Shown here piece by piece: positions 30,560-39,767 of a stretch of DNA of 44,625 nucleotides. This stretch comes from Erysipelotrichaceae bacterium. GTDB lineage: Bacteria; Bacillota_I; Bacilli_A; Erysipelotrichales; Erysipelotrichaceae. Numbering within the stretch: the stretch's first letter is position 1; every line of letters starts with the position of its first letter. Below the pieces are notes generated by a model. That model worked only from the letters and a program-made list of their open reading frames with translations. It ran no database searches and had not been told where the DNA came from. Location: assembly GCA_017533785.1 (NCBI GenBank), contig JAFWII010000045.1:1-44625 (forward strand), written 5' to 3'. Both the position numbers and the translations under genes were made by a program.

Positions 30560-32266
30560 ATGAAAACAGGATGGTATAAAAATGCGGTCGTCTATCAGAT
30601 CTACCCGTTCAGCTACCGCGACAGCAACAACGACGGCTGGGGCGATATCGACGGGATCATCGAAAAACTTGACTACATCAATGATCTCGGGGTAACGGCG
30701 ATCTGGTTCTCTCCGCTTTACCGCTCTCCGGATTATGACTACGGCTACGATACCAGCGACTATAAGGACATCGATCCCAAATTCGGCACCCTGGCGGACT
30801 TCGACCGTCTGCTGAAGGAATGCCACGACCGGGATCTGAAGGTGATCATGGACCTGGCGGTCAACCACACTTCGACGGAACATCCCTGGTTCAAGGCGGC
30901 ACTTGCTTCCAAGGACTCTCCCTACCGCGACTACTACATCATTCGCGAGGGAAGAAGAGAGGGAAAGAAACTGCTTCCGCCGACCAACTGGGAATCCACC
31001 TTCACCGGCAGCGCCTGGGAAAGGATCGGAGACACAGATGAGTTCTATCTCCATCTTTTCTGTGTCGAACAGGCGGATCTCAACTGGGAGAACCCGAAGG
31101 TCCGCGAAGAGATCGTCAGCATCCTGAACTTCTGGCTCGAAAGAGGCGTGGACGGTTTCCGTTTCGATGTCTTCAACATGTTCTCGAAGGTCTATCCCTT
31201 CGGTGACGATCACGACAAGAACAGCTTCCAGACCGGCGCGCCCTTTTATGTCGACGGACCGCGCATCCACGAGTTCCTGAAGGAGCTCAACGAGAAGGCG
31301 CTGTCCCTGTACGATACCTATACCGTCGGCGAATCCTTCCATCCGTCGGAAGAGAACGCCCATGCCTACGTCAAGGAAAGCAATCACGAGCTCGACTCGA
31401 TCTTCAATTTCGGTCATCTCGATTCCGACAACATCAAGGGCAAGAAATTCTTCTGGAAGCCCTTCGACCTGCTGCAGTTCAAGGACGGCCTGTTCGGACC
31501 ACAGCGCTCCTATTACGGGGAAGGCTGGAATACCCTGGTGCTGGAAAATCACGACAATGCCCGCAGCGTTTCCCGTTTCGGCATCGATACGAAGCATTAC
31601 CGCTATGAAGCGGCGACCATGCTGGCGACGCTGACTTTCATGGGCTTCGGCATCCCCTTCATCTACATGGGTCAGGAGATCGGCATGACCAATTGCGATT
31701 TCAAGACTATCGATGAGATGAAAGATCCCGTGAGCCATTTTGTCTATGATCTGATGTGCGGCTACGGCATGCCGAAAAAACTTGCCTACAGTTTCATCAA
31801 GTATGGCGCCAGAGACCACGCCCGCACCCCGATGCAGTGGAACGGCGGCGTCAATGCCGGCTTCAACGACGGCTGCGAGCCGTGGCAGTGCATGAATCCG
31901 GAATACACGGAGATCAATGTCGAAAAGGATCTCGCTTCCGAAAGATCCGTATACCGTTATTATCAGAAACTGCTCGCCCTCAAGAAGAGCGATCCTATCG
32001 CTGTCAACGGCAGAACCGTCGAATACGATCACGACAACAAAAAGATCGTCGCCTACAGCCGCGACTACCGGGGCAAACGTCTTTTCGTTCTTGCCAACTT
32101 CAGCCGCGGGGAAACAGAATACAGCGTGCCGGAATGGGTGAAAGGCGCCAAAGTCCTGCTCAGCAATTATTCCGAACTGATCCGAAAAGGACAGAAACTG
32201 ACCCTGCATCCCTATCAGGCAGTCGTCTTTAAGGAACGAAAAGAGGATATCCTGAAGGCTGAATAG
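30560..32266 (+). CDS. GH13 alpha-glucosidase (oligo-1,6-glucosidase type)
   Basis: A 568-residue GH13 enzyme, cytoplasmic, that hydrolyses short alpha-glucosides. Nucleophile Asp203 (GFRFDVFN), acid/base Glu258 (TVGESF) and Asp332 (LENHDNAR) are present, as are DLAVNHTS and the ADLNWENPKV loop. The residue after the nucleophile is Val204, which in this family goes with alpha-1,6 preference (isomaltose-type substrates) rather than alpha-1,4. Preceded by TATAAT (30534-30539) and RBS AGGAGG. Transcribed alone, with no sugar transporter adjacent. Trehalose-6-phosphate hydrolase or dextran glucosidase are alternatives. Confidence 0.92.
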   Translation: MKTGWYKNAVVYQIYPFSYRDSNNDGWGDIDGIIEKLDYINDLGVTAIWFSPLYRSPDYDYGYDTSDYKDIDPKFGTLADFDRLLKECHDRDLKVIMDLAVNHTSTEHPWFKAALASKDSPYRDYYIIREGRREGKKLLPPTNWESTFTGSAWERIGDTDEFYLHLFCVEQADLNWENPKVREEIVSILNFWLERGVDGFRFDVFNMFSKVYPFGDDHDKNSFQTGAPFYVDGPRIHEFLKELNEKALSLYDTYTVGESFHPSEENAHAYVKESNHELDSIFNFGHLDSDNIKGKKFFWKPFDLLQFKDGLFGPQRSYYGEGWNTLVLENHDNARSVSRFGIDTKHYRYEAATMLATLTFMGFGIPFIYMGQEIGMTNCDFKTIDEMKDPVSHFVYDLMCGYGMPKKLAYSFIKYGARDHARTPMQWNGGVNAGFNDGCEPWQCMNPEYTEINVEKDLASERSVYRYYQKLLALKKSDPIAVNGRTVEYDHDNKKIVAYSRDYRGKRLFVLANFSRGETEYSVPEWVKGAKVLLSNYSELIRKGQKLTLHPYQAVVFKERKEDILKAE

Positions 32267-32290
32267 TACCCACGATCCGCACCGGGCATT

Positions 32291-32342
32291 AAAAAAATGT
32301 CATTTTTCCCTTCTTTGAATATGGAAATAATGACATTTTTTT
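32291..32342. terminator. bidirectional terminator between GH13 and beta-helix lipoprotein genes
   Basis: 14-bp inverted repeat AAAAAAATGTCATT / AATGACATTTTTTT with A and T tracts forming part of the stem, placed between two convergent genes. Confidence 0.85.
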
Positions 32343-32371
32343 AGTTTTTGGGATCTTGAAATAATGCGGTT

Positions 32372-33859
32372 TTACTTCGTCAGCGCCGTACCGTTCACGT
32401 ATAACGTATAGCCGTTGGTAATGACATTGGAAGTATTTCCGCTGAAGGAAGTGACATAGCTGTCCGCTGTCAGTGTCCAGGTGCTGCTGCTGTCGAGCGT
32501 CACATTTACCGTTCCGACTGTATCCGATACGATCGTACCGGAATTGTTGATGACAGTCCCGCTGATACAGCCTTCGAAAGAGGACCCGCTGCTGAGACTC
32601 AGCGTTAATGTCGAACCCTCGCCGACGAGGACCGCACCGCTAAGCTGCTGTTCTGAAGCATTCAGAGTGGCGATGTTGGATGCGCCGCTCCAGCCGTCAT
32701 CACAGACAGACAGGAGGATATTGTCATCGTCTTCGTTATTGATCGTGACATTCTTCAGAGTGATCACGGCATTCGTGTTGGTCACATGGAATACGTGTCC
32801 AGACCTGCTGGTGAGCGAGCCGCCTTCCATCGTGAAGGAAGAAGTGCCGCTGTCGGCATCGCCGCTCATCGACTGGTAGATCATGATCGTATCCAGGAAA
32901 GTCGCGTTGCCGTTGGTCTTCGTGTTGTTTGCAGTCAGATCGCAGTCGATCAGGGTGATCGAGTTCTTGCCTTCGATGCAGACACCTTCGGAAAGGTTGG
33001 AGACCAGGGTCGCGTTGCTGACGGTGATCTCCGCTGTCGAATAGATCGCCGGGGAGCCAAGCCCGTTCGAGGTATAGGTACCGCCATCGACAACGACTGT
33101 TCCTCCGCCTCTGTCAGTACGGATCGCTGCGGAAGAACGTCCGCTCGTTTCAACTTCCAGATCATAGGCATAAGTGATACCGCCTCCGGTGGTCATGATG
33201 CCGCCGGAACCATCGCCGGTCGTGGTGATCTTTGTATTTCGGATCGTCAGCGTCGTTCCGTCTCCGGATGCGCCGTTCTGTCCGCCGTTGCCGCCGTAGC
33301 AGAAGATACCGTTGGCGCCGTCGGCAGAGGATTCGACCGTTCCGCCTTCGATCGTCACATTCGCACCGTCTTTTACCAGAACTGCCGCGTTCAGGCCGTA
33401 GAAGTTGCAGCTGTCGCCGCCGTCCGAATCACCTGTCTTGGTGACGGTCATATCACTGACAGTCACATCACCGGATGTGCTGATCAGCAGCGCGCTTTCA
33501 TCTGCTGCCGAAGAACTGTAGGTCTTTCCGCTTTCGCTTGCGGAAGATGTGATCTCTGCAGAAGCGGTATATGTCAGATCTGCGGAAGAGCTTCCGCCGG
33601 GTTTTCCGCCCGGAGCACCTCCCGGAGGCGTACCGCCCGGACCGTTGCCATCCGGCTTCTCCGGCGGAGTCCCGCCTTTTTCCTTGTCCGCGTTTTCTTT
33701 TTCCTCCGTTGTTTCAAGCACTTCCGTGATCTGGGTCCCGGAAGGGGTTTCCGTTGTTTCTGTATTGTTTACTGCCGTACTCGTGCCGCAGCCGGTGAAG
33801 ACCGCCAGTATCAGGGCAGCACTCAGCAGGATAGGGATCATTTTCTTAGCGTTTTTCAT
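32372..33859 (-). CDS. beta-helix-type surface lipoprotein with Gly/Pro-rich linker
   Basis: A 495-residue lipoprotein (AVFTGC lipobox, Cys24). Residues about 60-95 form a Gly/Pro/Lys linker (GGTPPGGAPGGKPGG). The remainder is a Ser/Thr/Gly-rich array of short strands with TL-x-I, V-x-V-x-D and SGT-V-INNSG repeats, as in right-handed parallel beta-helix proteins (pectin-lyase-like or carbohydrate-binding autotransporter-like repeats). It probably binds glycans or matrix at the cell surface; no catalytic residues can be picked. RBS GGAGGTGA. Transcribed alone. Confidence 0.78.
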   Translation of the reverse strand: MKNAKKMIPILLSAALILAVFTGCGTSTAVNNTETTETPSGTQITEVLETTEEKENADKEKGGTPPEKPDGNGPGGTPPGGAPGGKPGGSSSADLTYTASAEITSSASESGKTYSSSAADESALLISTSGDVTVSDMTVTKTGDSDGGDSCNFYGLNAAVLVKDGANVTIEGGTVESSADGANGIFCYGGNGGQNGASGDGTTLTIRNTKITTTGDGSGGIMTTGGGITYAYDLEVETSGRSSAAIRTDRGGGTVVVDGGTYTSNGLGSPAIYSTAEITVSNATLVSNLSEGVCIEGKNSITLIDCDLTANNTKTNGNATFLDTIMIYQSMSGDADSGTSSFTMEGGSLTSRSGHVFHVTNTNAVITLKNVTINNEDDDNILLSVCDDGWSGASNIATLNASEQQLSGAVLVGEGSTLTLSLSSGSSFEGCISGTVINNSGTIVSDTVGTVNVTLDSSSTWTLTADSYVTSFSGNTSNVITNGYTLYVNGTALTK

Positions 33860-34022
33860 ATCTGGTCACCTCCGTTTGACCATATACTAAATCGATCATG
33901 TGAACTTTCCCTGAACCCTGCGTGAAGAGAATACGAAATATCTGCAGGGAAAGATCCGGGAGATCCTGTTTTTCATCAATTTGCTTTTCTAAAACACATT
34001 CTGTCTGCGCTAAAATAGGAGT

Positions 34023-36638
34023 ATGAAAACACTTCTTCGAAAGATCCTTCTAATATCATTTTTATCCTGCTTATTCCTGAGCGTTTTTACGCCGGTCCTG
34101 GCGGATGAGGAACCTGCGGCAGAGAAAACCACAGAGGATCCGCAGGAAGAGGAAACGATCATCATCAATAATACCTTCTACTGCATCACCGCCGGCGCGA
34201 ACCGGACATGGCAGGTCCCTTTCAACGCGGGCTGGTTCAGGAACACGGCAGCCGAATACAATCATGATCTTGCAAAACTCTCTCTGGGTCTTGCCACTGC
34301 CGCTTTCCGTCCGCACGCTTCCCTGAAGGAAGACAGCGCTGAAAATGACGCAAACCTGGTGAACTTCCTTACCGCTGCCGGATTCAGTGATCTGCGCAGC
34401 GACGACTACGACAAGGAACCGGGGAGATATACTGTCTCCACCGTTATGGGCCACCGTCAGGTCGGCGAGGGCGACGACGCGTTCCAGCTGATCGCCGTCG
34501 GCATCTGCGGTCAGGGTTATGTTGATGAATGGGAATCCAACTTTACGATCGGCACCGGCATGATCCCGGAAGGCTTCGACCGTTCTTCCCGTGTCGTCTT
34601 CGACCGTATCTTCGGCTATATCTCCATGAACCATATCGAAGGTCCTGTCAAGATCTGGCTCTCCGGCTTCAGCCGCGCCGCCGCGATCACCAATATCACG
34701 GCTGCCCGTCTGTCTGAAACGGACACCTTCTCTCAGGACACGGTCTTTGCCTATACTTTCGGCACACCGTACACCACCAGGGAAGAGAAAATCCCGGTAT
34801 ATAAGAACATCTTCAATATCTGCGGCAAGATGGATCCGGTCACTGCCGTTCCGTTCGCAGACTGGGGCTATCACCGCTACGGCGTCACCCTGCGCACACC
34901 GGCACAGGAGACAGACTCCGACTTTGCCGCCAAGCGTCTGAAGGCGAATGCCGTATACCGCACCGTCACCGGCGTCGACTACTGGGCGAACTCGGAAATG
35001 AATCTGCAGCTGCGTGTCGTCATGGACTATCTGCTGCGCATCTGCCCGGATGTCGAGACCTATGTCTATTCCCTGCAGGACAACCTGATCTCGCTCTGGG
35101 AGAAACACGATCCCGCCAGCGTTCTGACCAAACTTCTGCAGATGGCAGAAGACCCGATCCTGATCAACGAGGAGAACCGCAAGGACGCCAACATGTTCCT
35201 GAACAGCCTCTCCTATCTGGTCCTGGACTACGCGAACCAGAACAATGCGTTCCGCCGCTGGAACAGCAATGCCTCCACCGGCTCGAACCTTTTGCAGTCC
35301 CATACGCCTGAACTGTATATCTCCTGGGTCTTCTCCACCGAGCGCGGTTCCGAACTGTATACCCGCTCACGCGACTATACTCAGGTCTATATCGACGGTG
35401 ACGTGACCGTTACCCTGTTCCGCGGCGACCACGAACTGGAGAAACTGGAGACCGGAGAATTCGAGTCCGGCATCACCAACCAGTATCTCAATTTCAGCAA
35501 CGGCAAGATGTCCGTGATGATCCCGCGCGACCGTGATTATATGCTGCTGGTCGAATCCAATACCGACCAGACCATCAGCGAAGTCGGCGCCGTCTTCCGC
35601 ATCGGCAGACAGACGCCGCAGGAGATGACGACCAATTATTTCGAAATGAAGGCCGGCGAAGGCTACCATACGCTGTATGAAGCAAACGGCGATTCCACCT
35701 CTTCGATCGAAGAGAGCTACAGCACCACCGGGAAATTCGATTCCGCGGAATATTTCAATTCTGACCGGCTGAACAGTTTCGCCAACAGCAATTTCGAAAA
35801 AGTCTCCTGGAGAGATCTGGTCTTAACGGTGTTCATCATAATCTTCCTGGCCGCCCTGCTCGTCGTCTTCATCTTCTCCCTGCTGATCAGCTGGCTGCGT
35901 TTCCGTCACAGAAGAAAACGCGGCTTCGTTCCGGCGGAAGCCAAGTTCCGTCCCCTGCCGATCGTCTGCACTTTCCTCATCGTGGAGACTTTCTTCATCG
36001 AGGAATTCCGGACCATTCTCTATCCGGGGCAGAGCACGATCAATACCGGGACAAAGGTCTTTATCGGGGTGCTGACCCTGATCATCGCCTTTTACGGCTG
36101 GCGCCGCAAGAAAGACCGTTTCCATCTCCTGCTGATGATCGAAGTCCTGATCCTGGCGGCAGCAGACGTGCTGATGCCTTACTCTCTGCTTTTCGGCGGA
36201 GTCATGCATATCGCCTCCTATCTCTTCCTGACCTATGTCTTCACCCGTGAAGACGTGCCCGGACGGATGCAGATCATTATCTGGATCCTGATCTCGCTGC
36301 TCGGAACGGTCTATCTCCTGCGGATCCCGGGAGAATTCGGTATCTTCCGGCCGCTGGCGATCCTCTACGTTCTGTCCTCTTCGGCAATAGTCGTTTCCGC
36401 CTTCCATCTCTCCTCGCGCACCTTCCGCGGGACTGTCCTGCTGTTCATCTCCGGTCTGCTTCTGATCTACAACCAGGCCAACGGAATGGGCGGCGTCTTC
36501 CATATGATCGCGCTCGGCACCTATTACCTGGCCGTCATCACTCTGGCCAGCAGCGGCAGCGGCTTTGTCCGCGCCAGAGTCGTCCCGGAAACGGTTTTGG
36601 AGAAACTCGAGGAAGAAGAGAAAAAAGCTGCTTCCTGA
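34023..36638 (+). CDS. exported alpha/beta-hydrolase (lipase-like) fused to YhhN-like membrane domain
   Basis: An 871-residue protein with signal peptide (about 1-27, ending PVLADE). The outer domain (about 45-560) has a lipase-3-like core: nucleophile elbow WLSGFSRAAA (Ser217), with Asp271 in GKMDPV and His284 in WGYHRYG as possible triad partners. A membrane helix at about 598-622 leads to a C-terminal part with about seven further helices (about 640-850). Its look (GGVMHIASYLFLTYVF and FHMIALGTYYLAVI) recalls YhhN/TMEM86 lysoplasmalogenases. A joint role in lipid or lipoteichoic-type turnover is an inference. TAAAAT ends 6 nt before the ATG, so the mRNA may be leaderless. A transglutaminase-like gene follows after 5 nt. 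Confidence 0.72.
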   Translation: MKTLLRKILLISFLSCLFLSVFTPVLADEEPAAEKTTEDPQEEETIIINNTFYCITAGANRTWQVPFNAGWFRNTAAEYNHDLAKLSLGLATAAFRPHASLKEDSAENDANLVNFLTAAGFSDLRSDDYDKEPGRYTVSTVMGHRQVGEGDDAFQLIAVGICGQGYVDEWESNFTIGTGMIPEGFDRSSRVVFDRIFGYISMNHIEGPVKIWLSGFSRAAAITNITAARLSETDTFSQDTVFAYTFGTPYTTREEKIPVYKNIFNICGKMDPVTAVPFADWGYHRYGVTLRTPAQETDSDFAAKRLKANAVYRTVTGVDYWANSEMNLQLRVVMDYLLRICPDVETYVYSLQDNLISLWEKHDPASVLTKLLQMAEDPILINEENRKDANMFLNSLSYLVLDYANQNNAFRRWNSNASTGSNLLQSHTPELYISWVFSTERGSELYTRSRDYTQVYIDGDVTVTLFRGDHELEKLETGEFESGITNQYLNFSNGKMSVMIPRDRDYMLLVESNTDQTISEVGAVFRIGRQTPQEMTTNYFEMKAGEGYHTLYEANGDSTSSIEESYSTTGKFDSAEYFNSDRLNSFANSNFEKVSWRDLVLTVFIIIFLAALLVVFIFSLLISWLRFRHRRKRGFVPAEAKFRPLPIVCTFLIVETFFIEEFRTILYPGQSTINTGTKVFIGVLTLIIAFYGWRRKKDRFHLLLMIEVLILAAADVLMPYSLLFGGVMHIASYLFLTYVFTREDVPGRMQIIIWILISLLGTVYLLRIPGEFGIFRPLAILYVLSSSAIVVSAFHLSSRTFRGTVLLFISGLLLIYNQANGMGGVFHMIALGTYYLAVITLASSGSGFVRARVVPETVLEKLEEEEKKAAS

Positions 36639-36643
36639 ACACA

Positions 36644-37798
36644 ATGAAAAAGATCCTGAGACCGCTTTTCAGCGTCATTCTGTTTATCGCCGTCGCCTTC
36701 TTCGCGATACGGATCTTTGAGCAGGCCCAGCCTGCTTTTTCTCCGTCTGCGGAAAATGATCCGCAGGAATATGTATATGTCTCCGAAGGCACGGTGATCC
36801 TGGATAACGAACTGCCGGAGGAAGAGATCCTGAAACAGCTCGAAAAGGCGATCGCGGAAAAAGCCGAACACATCTGCATCCGCGACCATGAACGGTTTGA
36901 ATGGCATGACCTGCTGAGTCTCGACTACAGCTCTTTCTGGCTGAAGGAATTCGGCACCGTCCGCTATCCGGACTCCCGGATCGAAGGTGATGAAAAAGAT
37001 TCCGAGATCACCTTCTACGAGATGACCTACTATGATCTTTCCGATGAGGAGATCGCAGCCATGAAGGCGGAGATCGACGAATCGGTGAATGAGATCCTCG
37101 CGCAGATCCCGGAAGACGCCGGTCTCTGGCAAAAAATAAAAACAGTCCACGACCTGCTCTGTCAGAAGACCGGATACGACCGCACACTGACGCTGCCCCA
37201 CTGTCAGAATGCCTACGGCGCTCTCGTCAGCGGCAAGGCGGTATGCAGCGGCTACGCGGCGGCTTTCCGCATCCTGATGGAAAAACTCGGCGTCGATTCC
37301 CCGATCATCGTATCGGAGGACCACGCCTGGAACTATATCGATGCGAACACTTATGAGAACTATATCGACGTCACCTGGGATGACATGGACCGGACCGAAG
37401 ACAATGATGCGGACGTCATCCTGTATGATTTCTTCGGACTCACAAAGGAAGAAGTCGAATCGGTCGACATACATACGATCCTGGACGGCGGGATCGCAGA
37501 AGAACGTGAAGAATCCCTTGCCGATCCTGAAACGTTCAATTATTTCCGTCACGAAGGCCTCTTCCTGGAGGAATACAGCCGTGAGGAGCTCGTCTCCGTG
37601 CTTCGCAGACAGCTGGACAGCGGAAAAGAACTGCTGTCCGTCCGGATGACGGAAGAAGGGTTTGAAAAACTCCGCTCCCTCGAAGATGAAGAACTTAGCA
37701 GGATCGTTTACGACGCCGGCTTCAGAGGGCGTTTCCGTTTCTGGTACAACGACGATCTGCACATCCTGAATATCCTTCCCGGATACGGGGAACAGTAA
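36644..37798 (+). CDS. membrane-anchored transglutaminase-like protease-fold protein
   Basis: A 384-residue protein with an N-terminal membrane anchor or signal (about 5-25) and a transglutaminase-core domain at about 165-260. The triad is visible: Cys201 in GKAVCSGYA, His227 in EDHAWNYI and Asp242 in YIDVTWDD. Such bacterial proteins act as peptidases or crosslinkers outside the cell. The region before (about 40-150) is an unknown alpha/beta segment. It starts 5 nt after the hydrolase stop with a weak RBS, so translation is probably coupled, and it ends at a strong terminator; the two genes are one operon. Confidence 0.85.
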   Translation: MKKILRPLFSVILFIAVAFFAIRIFEQAQPAFSPSAENDPQEYVYVSEGTVILDNELPEEEILKQLEKAIAEKAEHICIRDHERFEWHDLLSLDYSSFWLKEFGTVRYPDSRIEGDEKDSEITFYEMTYYDLSDEEIAAMKAEIDESVNEILAQIPEDAGLWQKIKTVHDLLCQKTGYDRTLTLPHCQNAYGALVSGKAVCSGYAAAFRILMEKLGVDSPIIVSEDHAWNYIDANTYENYIDVTWDDMDRTEDNDADVILYDFFGLTKEEVESVDIHTILDGGIAEEREESLADPETFNYFRHEGLFLEEYSREELVSVLRRQLDSGKELLSVRMTEEGFEKLRSLEDEELSRIVYDAGFRGRFRFWYNDDLHILNILPGYGEQ

Positions 37799-37805
37799 AA
37801 TGACG

Positions 37806-37840
37806 AACAGCGGAACTTAACGTTTCCGCTGTTTTTTTTC
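37806..37840 (+). terminator. intrinsic terminator of the hydrolase-transglutaminase operon
   Basis: CAGCGGAA / TTCCGCTG stem followed by eight T. Confidence 0.92.
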
Positions 37841-37889
37841 CTCTGTCCCTCACCAAAAAACGGGTATAATAAGGCGTACAGAAAAAATC

Positions 37890-39296
37890 ATGACGAATAC
37901 TTCAAAACCAAGTAAACAGGAACTCTTCGCATCCGTTCCCGTTCCCAAAGCCTTACTGACGATGGCAGTGCCGACCATCATTTCCCAGATCATCAACCTG
38001 GTCTACAACATGGTCGACGCCTTTTTCATCGGCCGTACCGGCAATCCCTACATGATGGCTGCGACTTCGATCACCCTGACTCTAGTCATGATGAACGTCG
38101 CCCTGGCGAATCTCTTCGGGATCGGCGGCGGCAGTCTGGTCGCCCGTCTGATGGGGGTCTCCAAGAATGAGGAGGCAAAACACGTCAGTGCCTTCAGCTT
38201 TTACGGCGCGATCGCGATCGCGCTGCTCTATTCGACGCTGATCGCTGTCTTTCTGACGCCGCTGCTGCGTTTTCTGGGCGCGTCGGACGCGACCATCGGC
38301 TACGCCCGCATGTATACCCTGATCGTCGTCGTGTTCGGTTCGCTGCCGGCGATCCTCTCTCAGGTCTCCGCCCATCTTCTGCGCAATACCGGTTTCTCCG
38401 GTCAGGCCAGCACCGGCCTTTCGCTGGGCGGCATCCTCAATATCTTTCTCGATCCGCTGTTCATGTTCGTGATCATGCCGAAGGGGCAGGAAGTCACGGG
38501 CGCTGCGGTCGCGACTGCCTTATCCAATACGATCGCCTGTCTCTATCTGCTTTTCGCCCTGCGCAAAGCTTCCGCGGGATCCCCGCTGAGCATGCGTTTC
38601 GCAGACGCCAGAGCGATCATTCCCAATAATATCCGTGCTCTCTTTTCCGTCGGCATCCCTTCCGCGCTGCTGACCGGACTTTTCGATCTCGCCAGCATCT
38701 GCGTCAATATCCTCGCTTCCGCCCACAACGATCTCGTCCTTGCGGCGATGGGCATCGTCATGAAGGTAGAGCGTGTCCCCAACGCCGTCAATATCGGCAT
38801 CTGCCAGGGCATGCTGCCGATCGTCGCCTACAACTATTCAAGCGGCGACCACAGGCGCATGCAGGATACGATCAATACCGCCAGAAACAGCGGTCTGGCT
38901 GTCTCCTTTCTGTGCATCGTGCTCTTCCAGCTCTTCGCTTCGAACGTGACCCGTTTCTTTCTGTCCACCAGCGCCGGCGCCGATCCGGCAGACGCCCTGC
39001 AGACGATCGCTTTTGCTGCGCTGTTTCTGCGGATCCGCAGCTTCGCTTCCCCGGTGCAGCTGCTGAACTATCACACCTCCTTCTGCATGCAGGCGATGGG
39101 CAAGGGAAAAGAGACGATGCTGCACGCCTTCGTCAGGGAACTGTTCCTTTATATCCCGCTCATGTTCATCCTGGACAGAGTGTTCGGCGAGACCGGCCTG
39201 GCAGCCGCCCTTCCGGTCGCGGAAGCCTGCGCTTCGGTGTTCGCTCTCTGGCTGCTCAGCCGGACGATCCGCAAGTCAAAGTCACAGACCGCCTAG
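37890..39296 (+). CDS. MATE-family efflux transporter
   Basis: A 468-residue, 12-helix membrane protein of the MATE family, which exports cationic drugs or metabolites with Na+ or H+. The N-terminal helix pattern PKALLTMAVPTIISQIINLVYNMVDAFFIGRTG and GIGGGSLVARLMG are the usual first-half landmarks; the second half repeats the fold (AIIPNNIRALFSVGIPSAL ... NVRIGICQGMLPIVAYNYSS-like, here NIGICQGMLPIVAYNYSSGD). Promoter -10 TATAAT at 37865-37870; only a poor AAGG RBS. Transcribed alone. Confidence 0.92.
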   Translation: MTNTSKPSKQELFASVPVPKALLTMAVPTIISQIINLVYNMVDAFFIGRTGNPYMMAATSITLTLVMMNVALANLFGIGGGSLVARLMGVSKNEEAKHVSAFSFYGAIAIALLYSTLIAVFLTPLLRFLGASDATIGYARMYTLIVVVFGSLPAILSQVSAHLLRNTGFSGQASTGLSLGGILNIFLDPLFMFVIMPKGQEVTGAAVATALSNTIACLYLLFALRKASAGSPLSMRFADARAIIPNNIRALFSVGIPSALLTGLFDLASICVNILASAHNDLVLAAMGIVMKVERVPNAVNIGICQGMLPIVAYNYSSGDHRRMQDTINTARNSGLAVSFLCIVLFQLFASNVTRFFLSTSAGADPADALQTIAFAALFLRIRSFASPVQLLNYHTSFCMQAMGKGKETMLHAFVRELFLYIPLMFILDRVFGETGLAAALPVAEACASVFALWLLSRTIRKSKSQTA

Positions 39297-39312
39297 CGGT
39301 CTTTTTCTTTTT
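39286..39312 (+). terminator. MATE terminator with the stop codon in its loop
   Basis: AGACCGC-CTA-GCGGTCT followed by TTTTCTTTTT. The TAG stop begins in the loop. Confidence 0.9.
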
Positions 39313-39677
39313 CAGCAGTCATACCAGAAGACCGTCATGCCGTGACGGATGACCGGCTCCGCGTCGACCCAGGAACGGTAGCCGCTGGAGGCAGTTTTGA
39401 TGGTGCACTTCCACCAGCTGTAATCCCGGATATAGGAAAAGTCATAGCGGCAGCGGTAAGGACCGTACATCCCGCTTTTCTGCTTCCAGGTATAGAGCTT
39501 GTATTTCTTTCCGTCCTCTGCCGAAAAGTAGCAGATCAGACAGCGGTTCCTTCTTTTGTTCCAGGCCTTGAAATCCAGCCGCAGAAGCCAGACCCCTTCC
39601 GCGGGGATCGGGCGGTATTCTTCAAAATGATGGTCCAGCAGTTCCTGTCTCGCGGTCAATACACCTCGTTCATTCAT
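39312..39677 (-). CDS. hypothetical protein
   Basis: A 121-residue soluble protein rich in aromatic and basic residues (about 10 Trp, 9 Tyr), with an N-terminal helix MNERGVLTARQELLDHHFEE and then probable beta strands (GVWLLRLDFKAWNKRRNRCL; YKLYTWKQKSGMYGPYRC). No family recognised. RBS GGAGG at 8 nt supports the ATG at 39677. Convergent to the MATE gene, and it shares its terminator region. Confidence 0.65.
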   Translation of the reverse strand: MNERGVLTARQELLDHHFEEYRPIPAEGVWLLRLDFKAWNKRRNRCLICYFSAEDGKKYKLYTWKQKSGMYGPYRCRYDFSYIRDYSWWKCTIKTASSGYRSWVDAEPVIRHGMTVFWYDC

Positions 39678-39702
39678 GAATTGTCCTCCGACAGGAAGCC
39701 GT

Positions 39703-39727
39703 CAAAAAAGGCGGAAAACCGCCTTTC
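39703..39727 (-). terminator. intrinsic terminator of the PLP-lipoprotein gene
   Basis: On the minus strand AAAGGCGG-TTTT-CCGCCTTT followed by TTT. Confidence 0.85.
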
Positions 39728-39767
39728 CTTTTCATTATTAATTCAGTCAGTTGATGAAGAAACAGGA

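Noticed and set aside
30533..32209. 558-codon open frame opposite the GH13 gene
   Set aside because: It is a shadow of a high-GC third-position gene; the GH13 frame has full catalytic motifs and an RBS.
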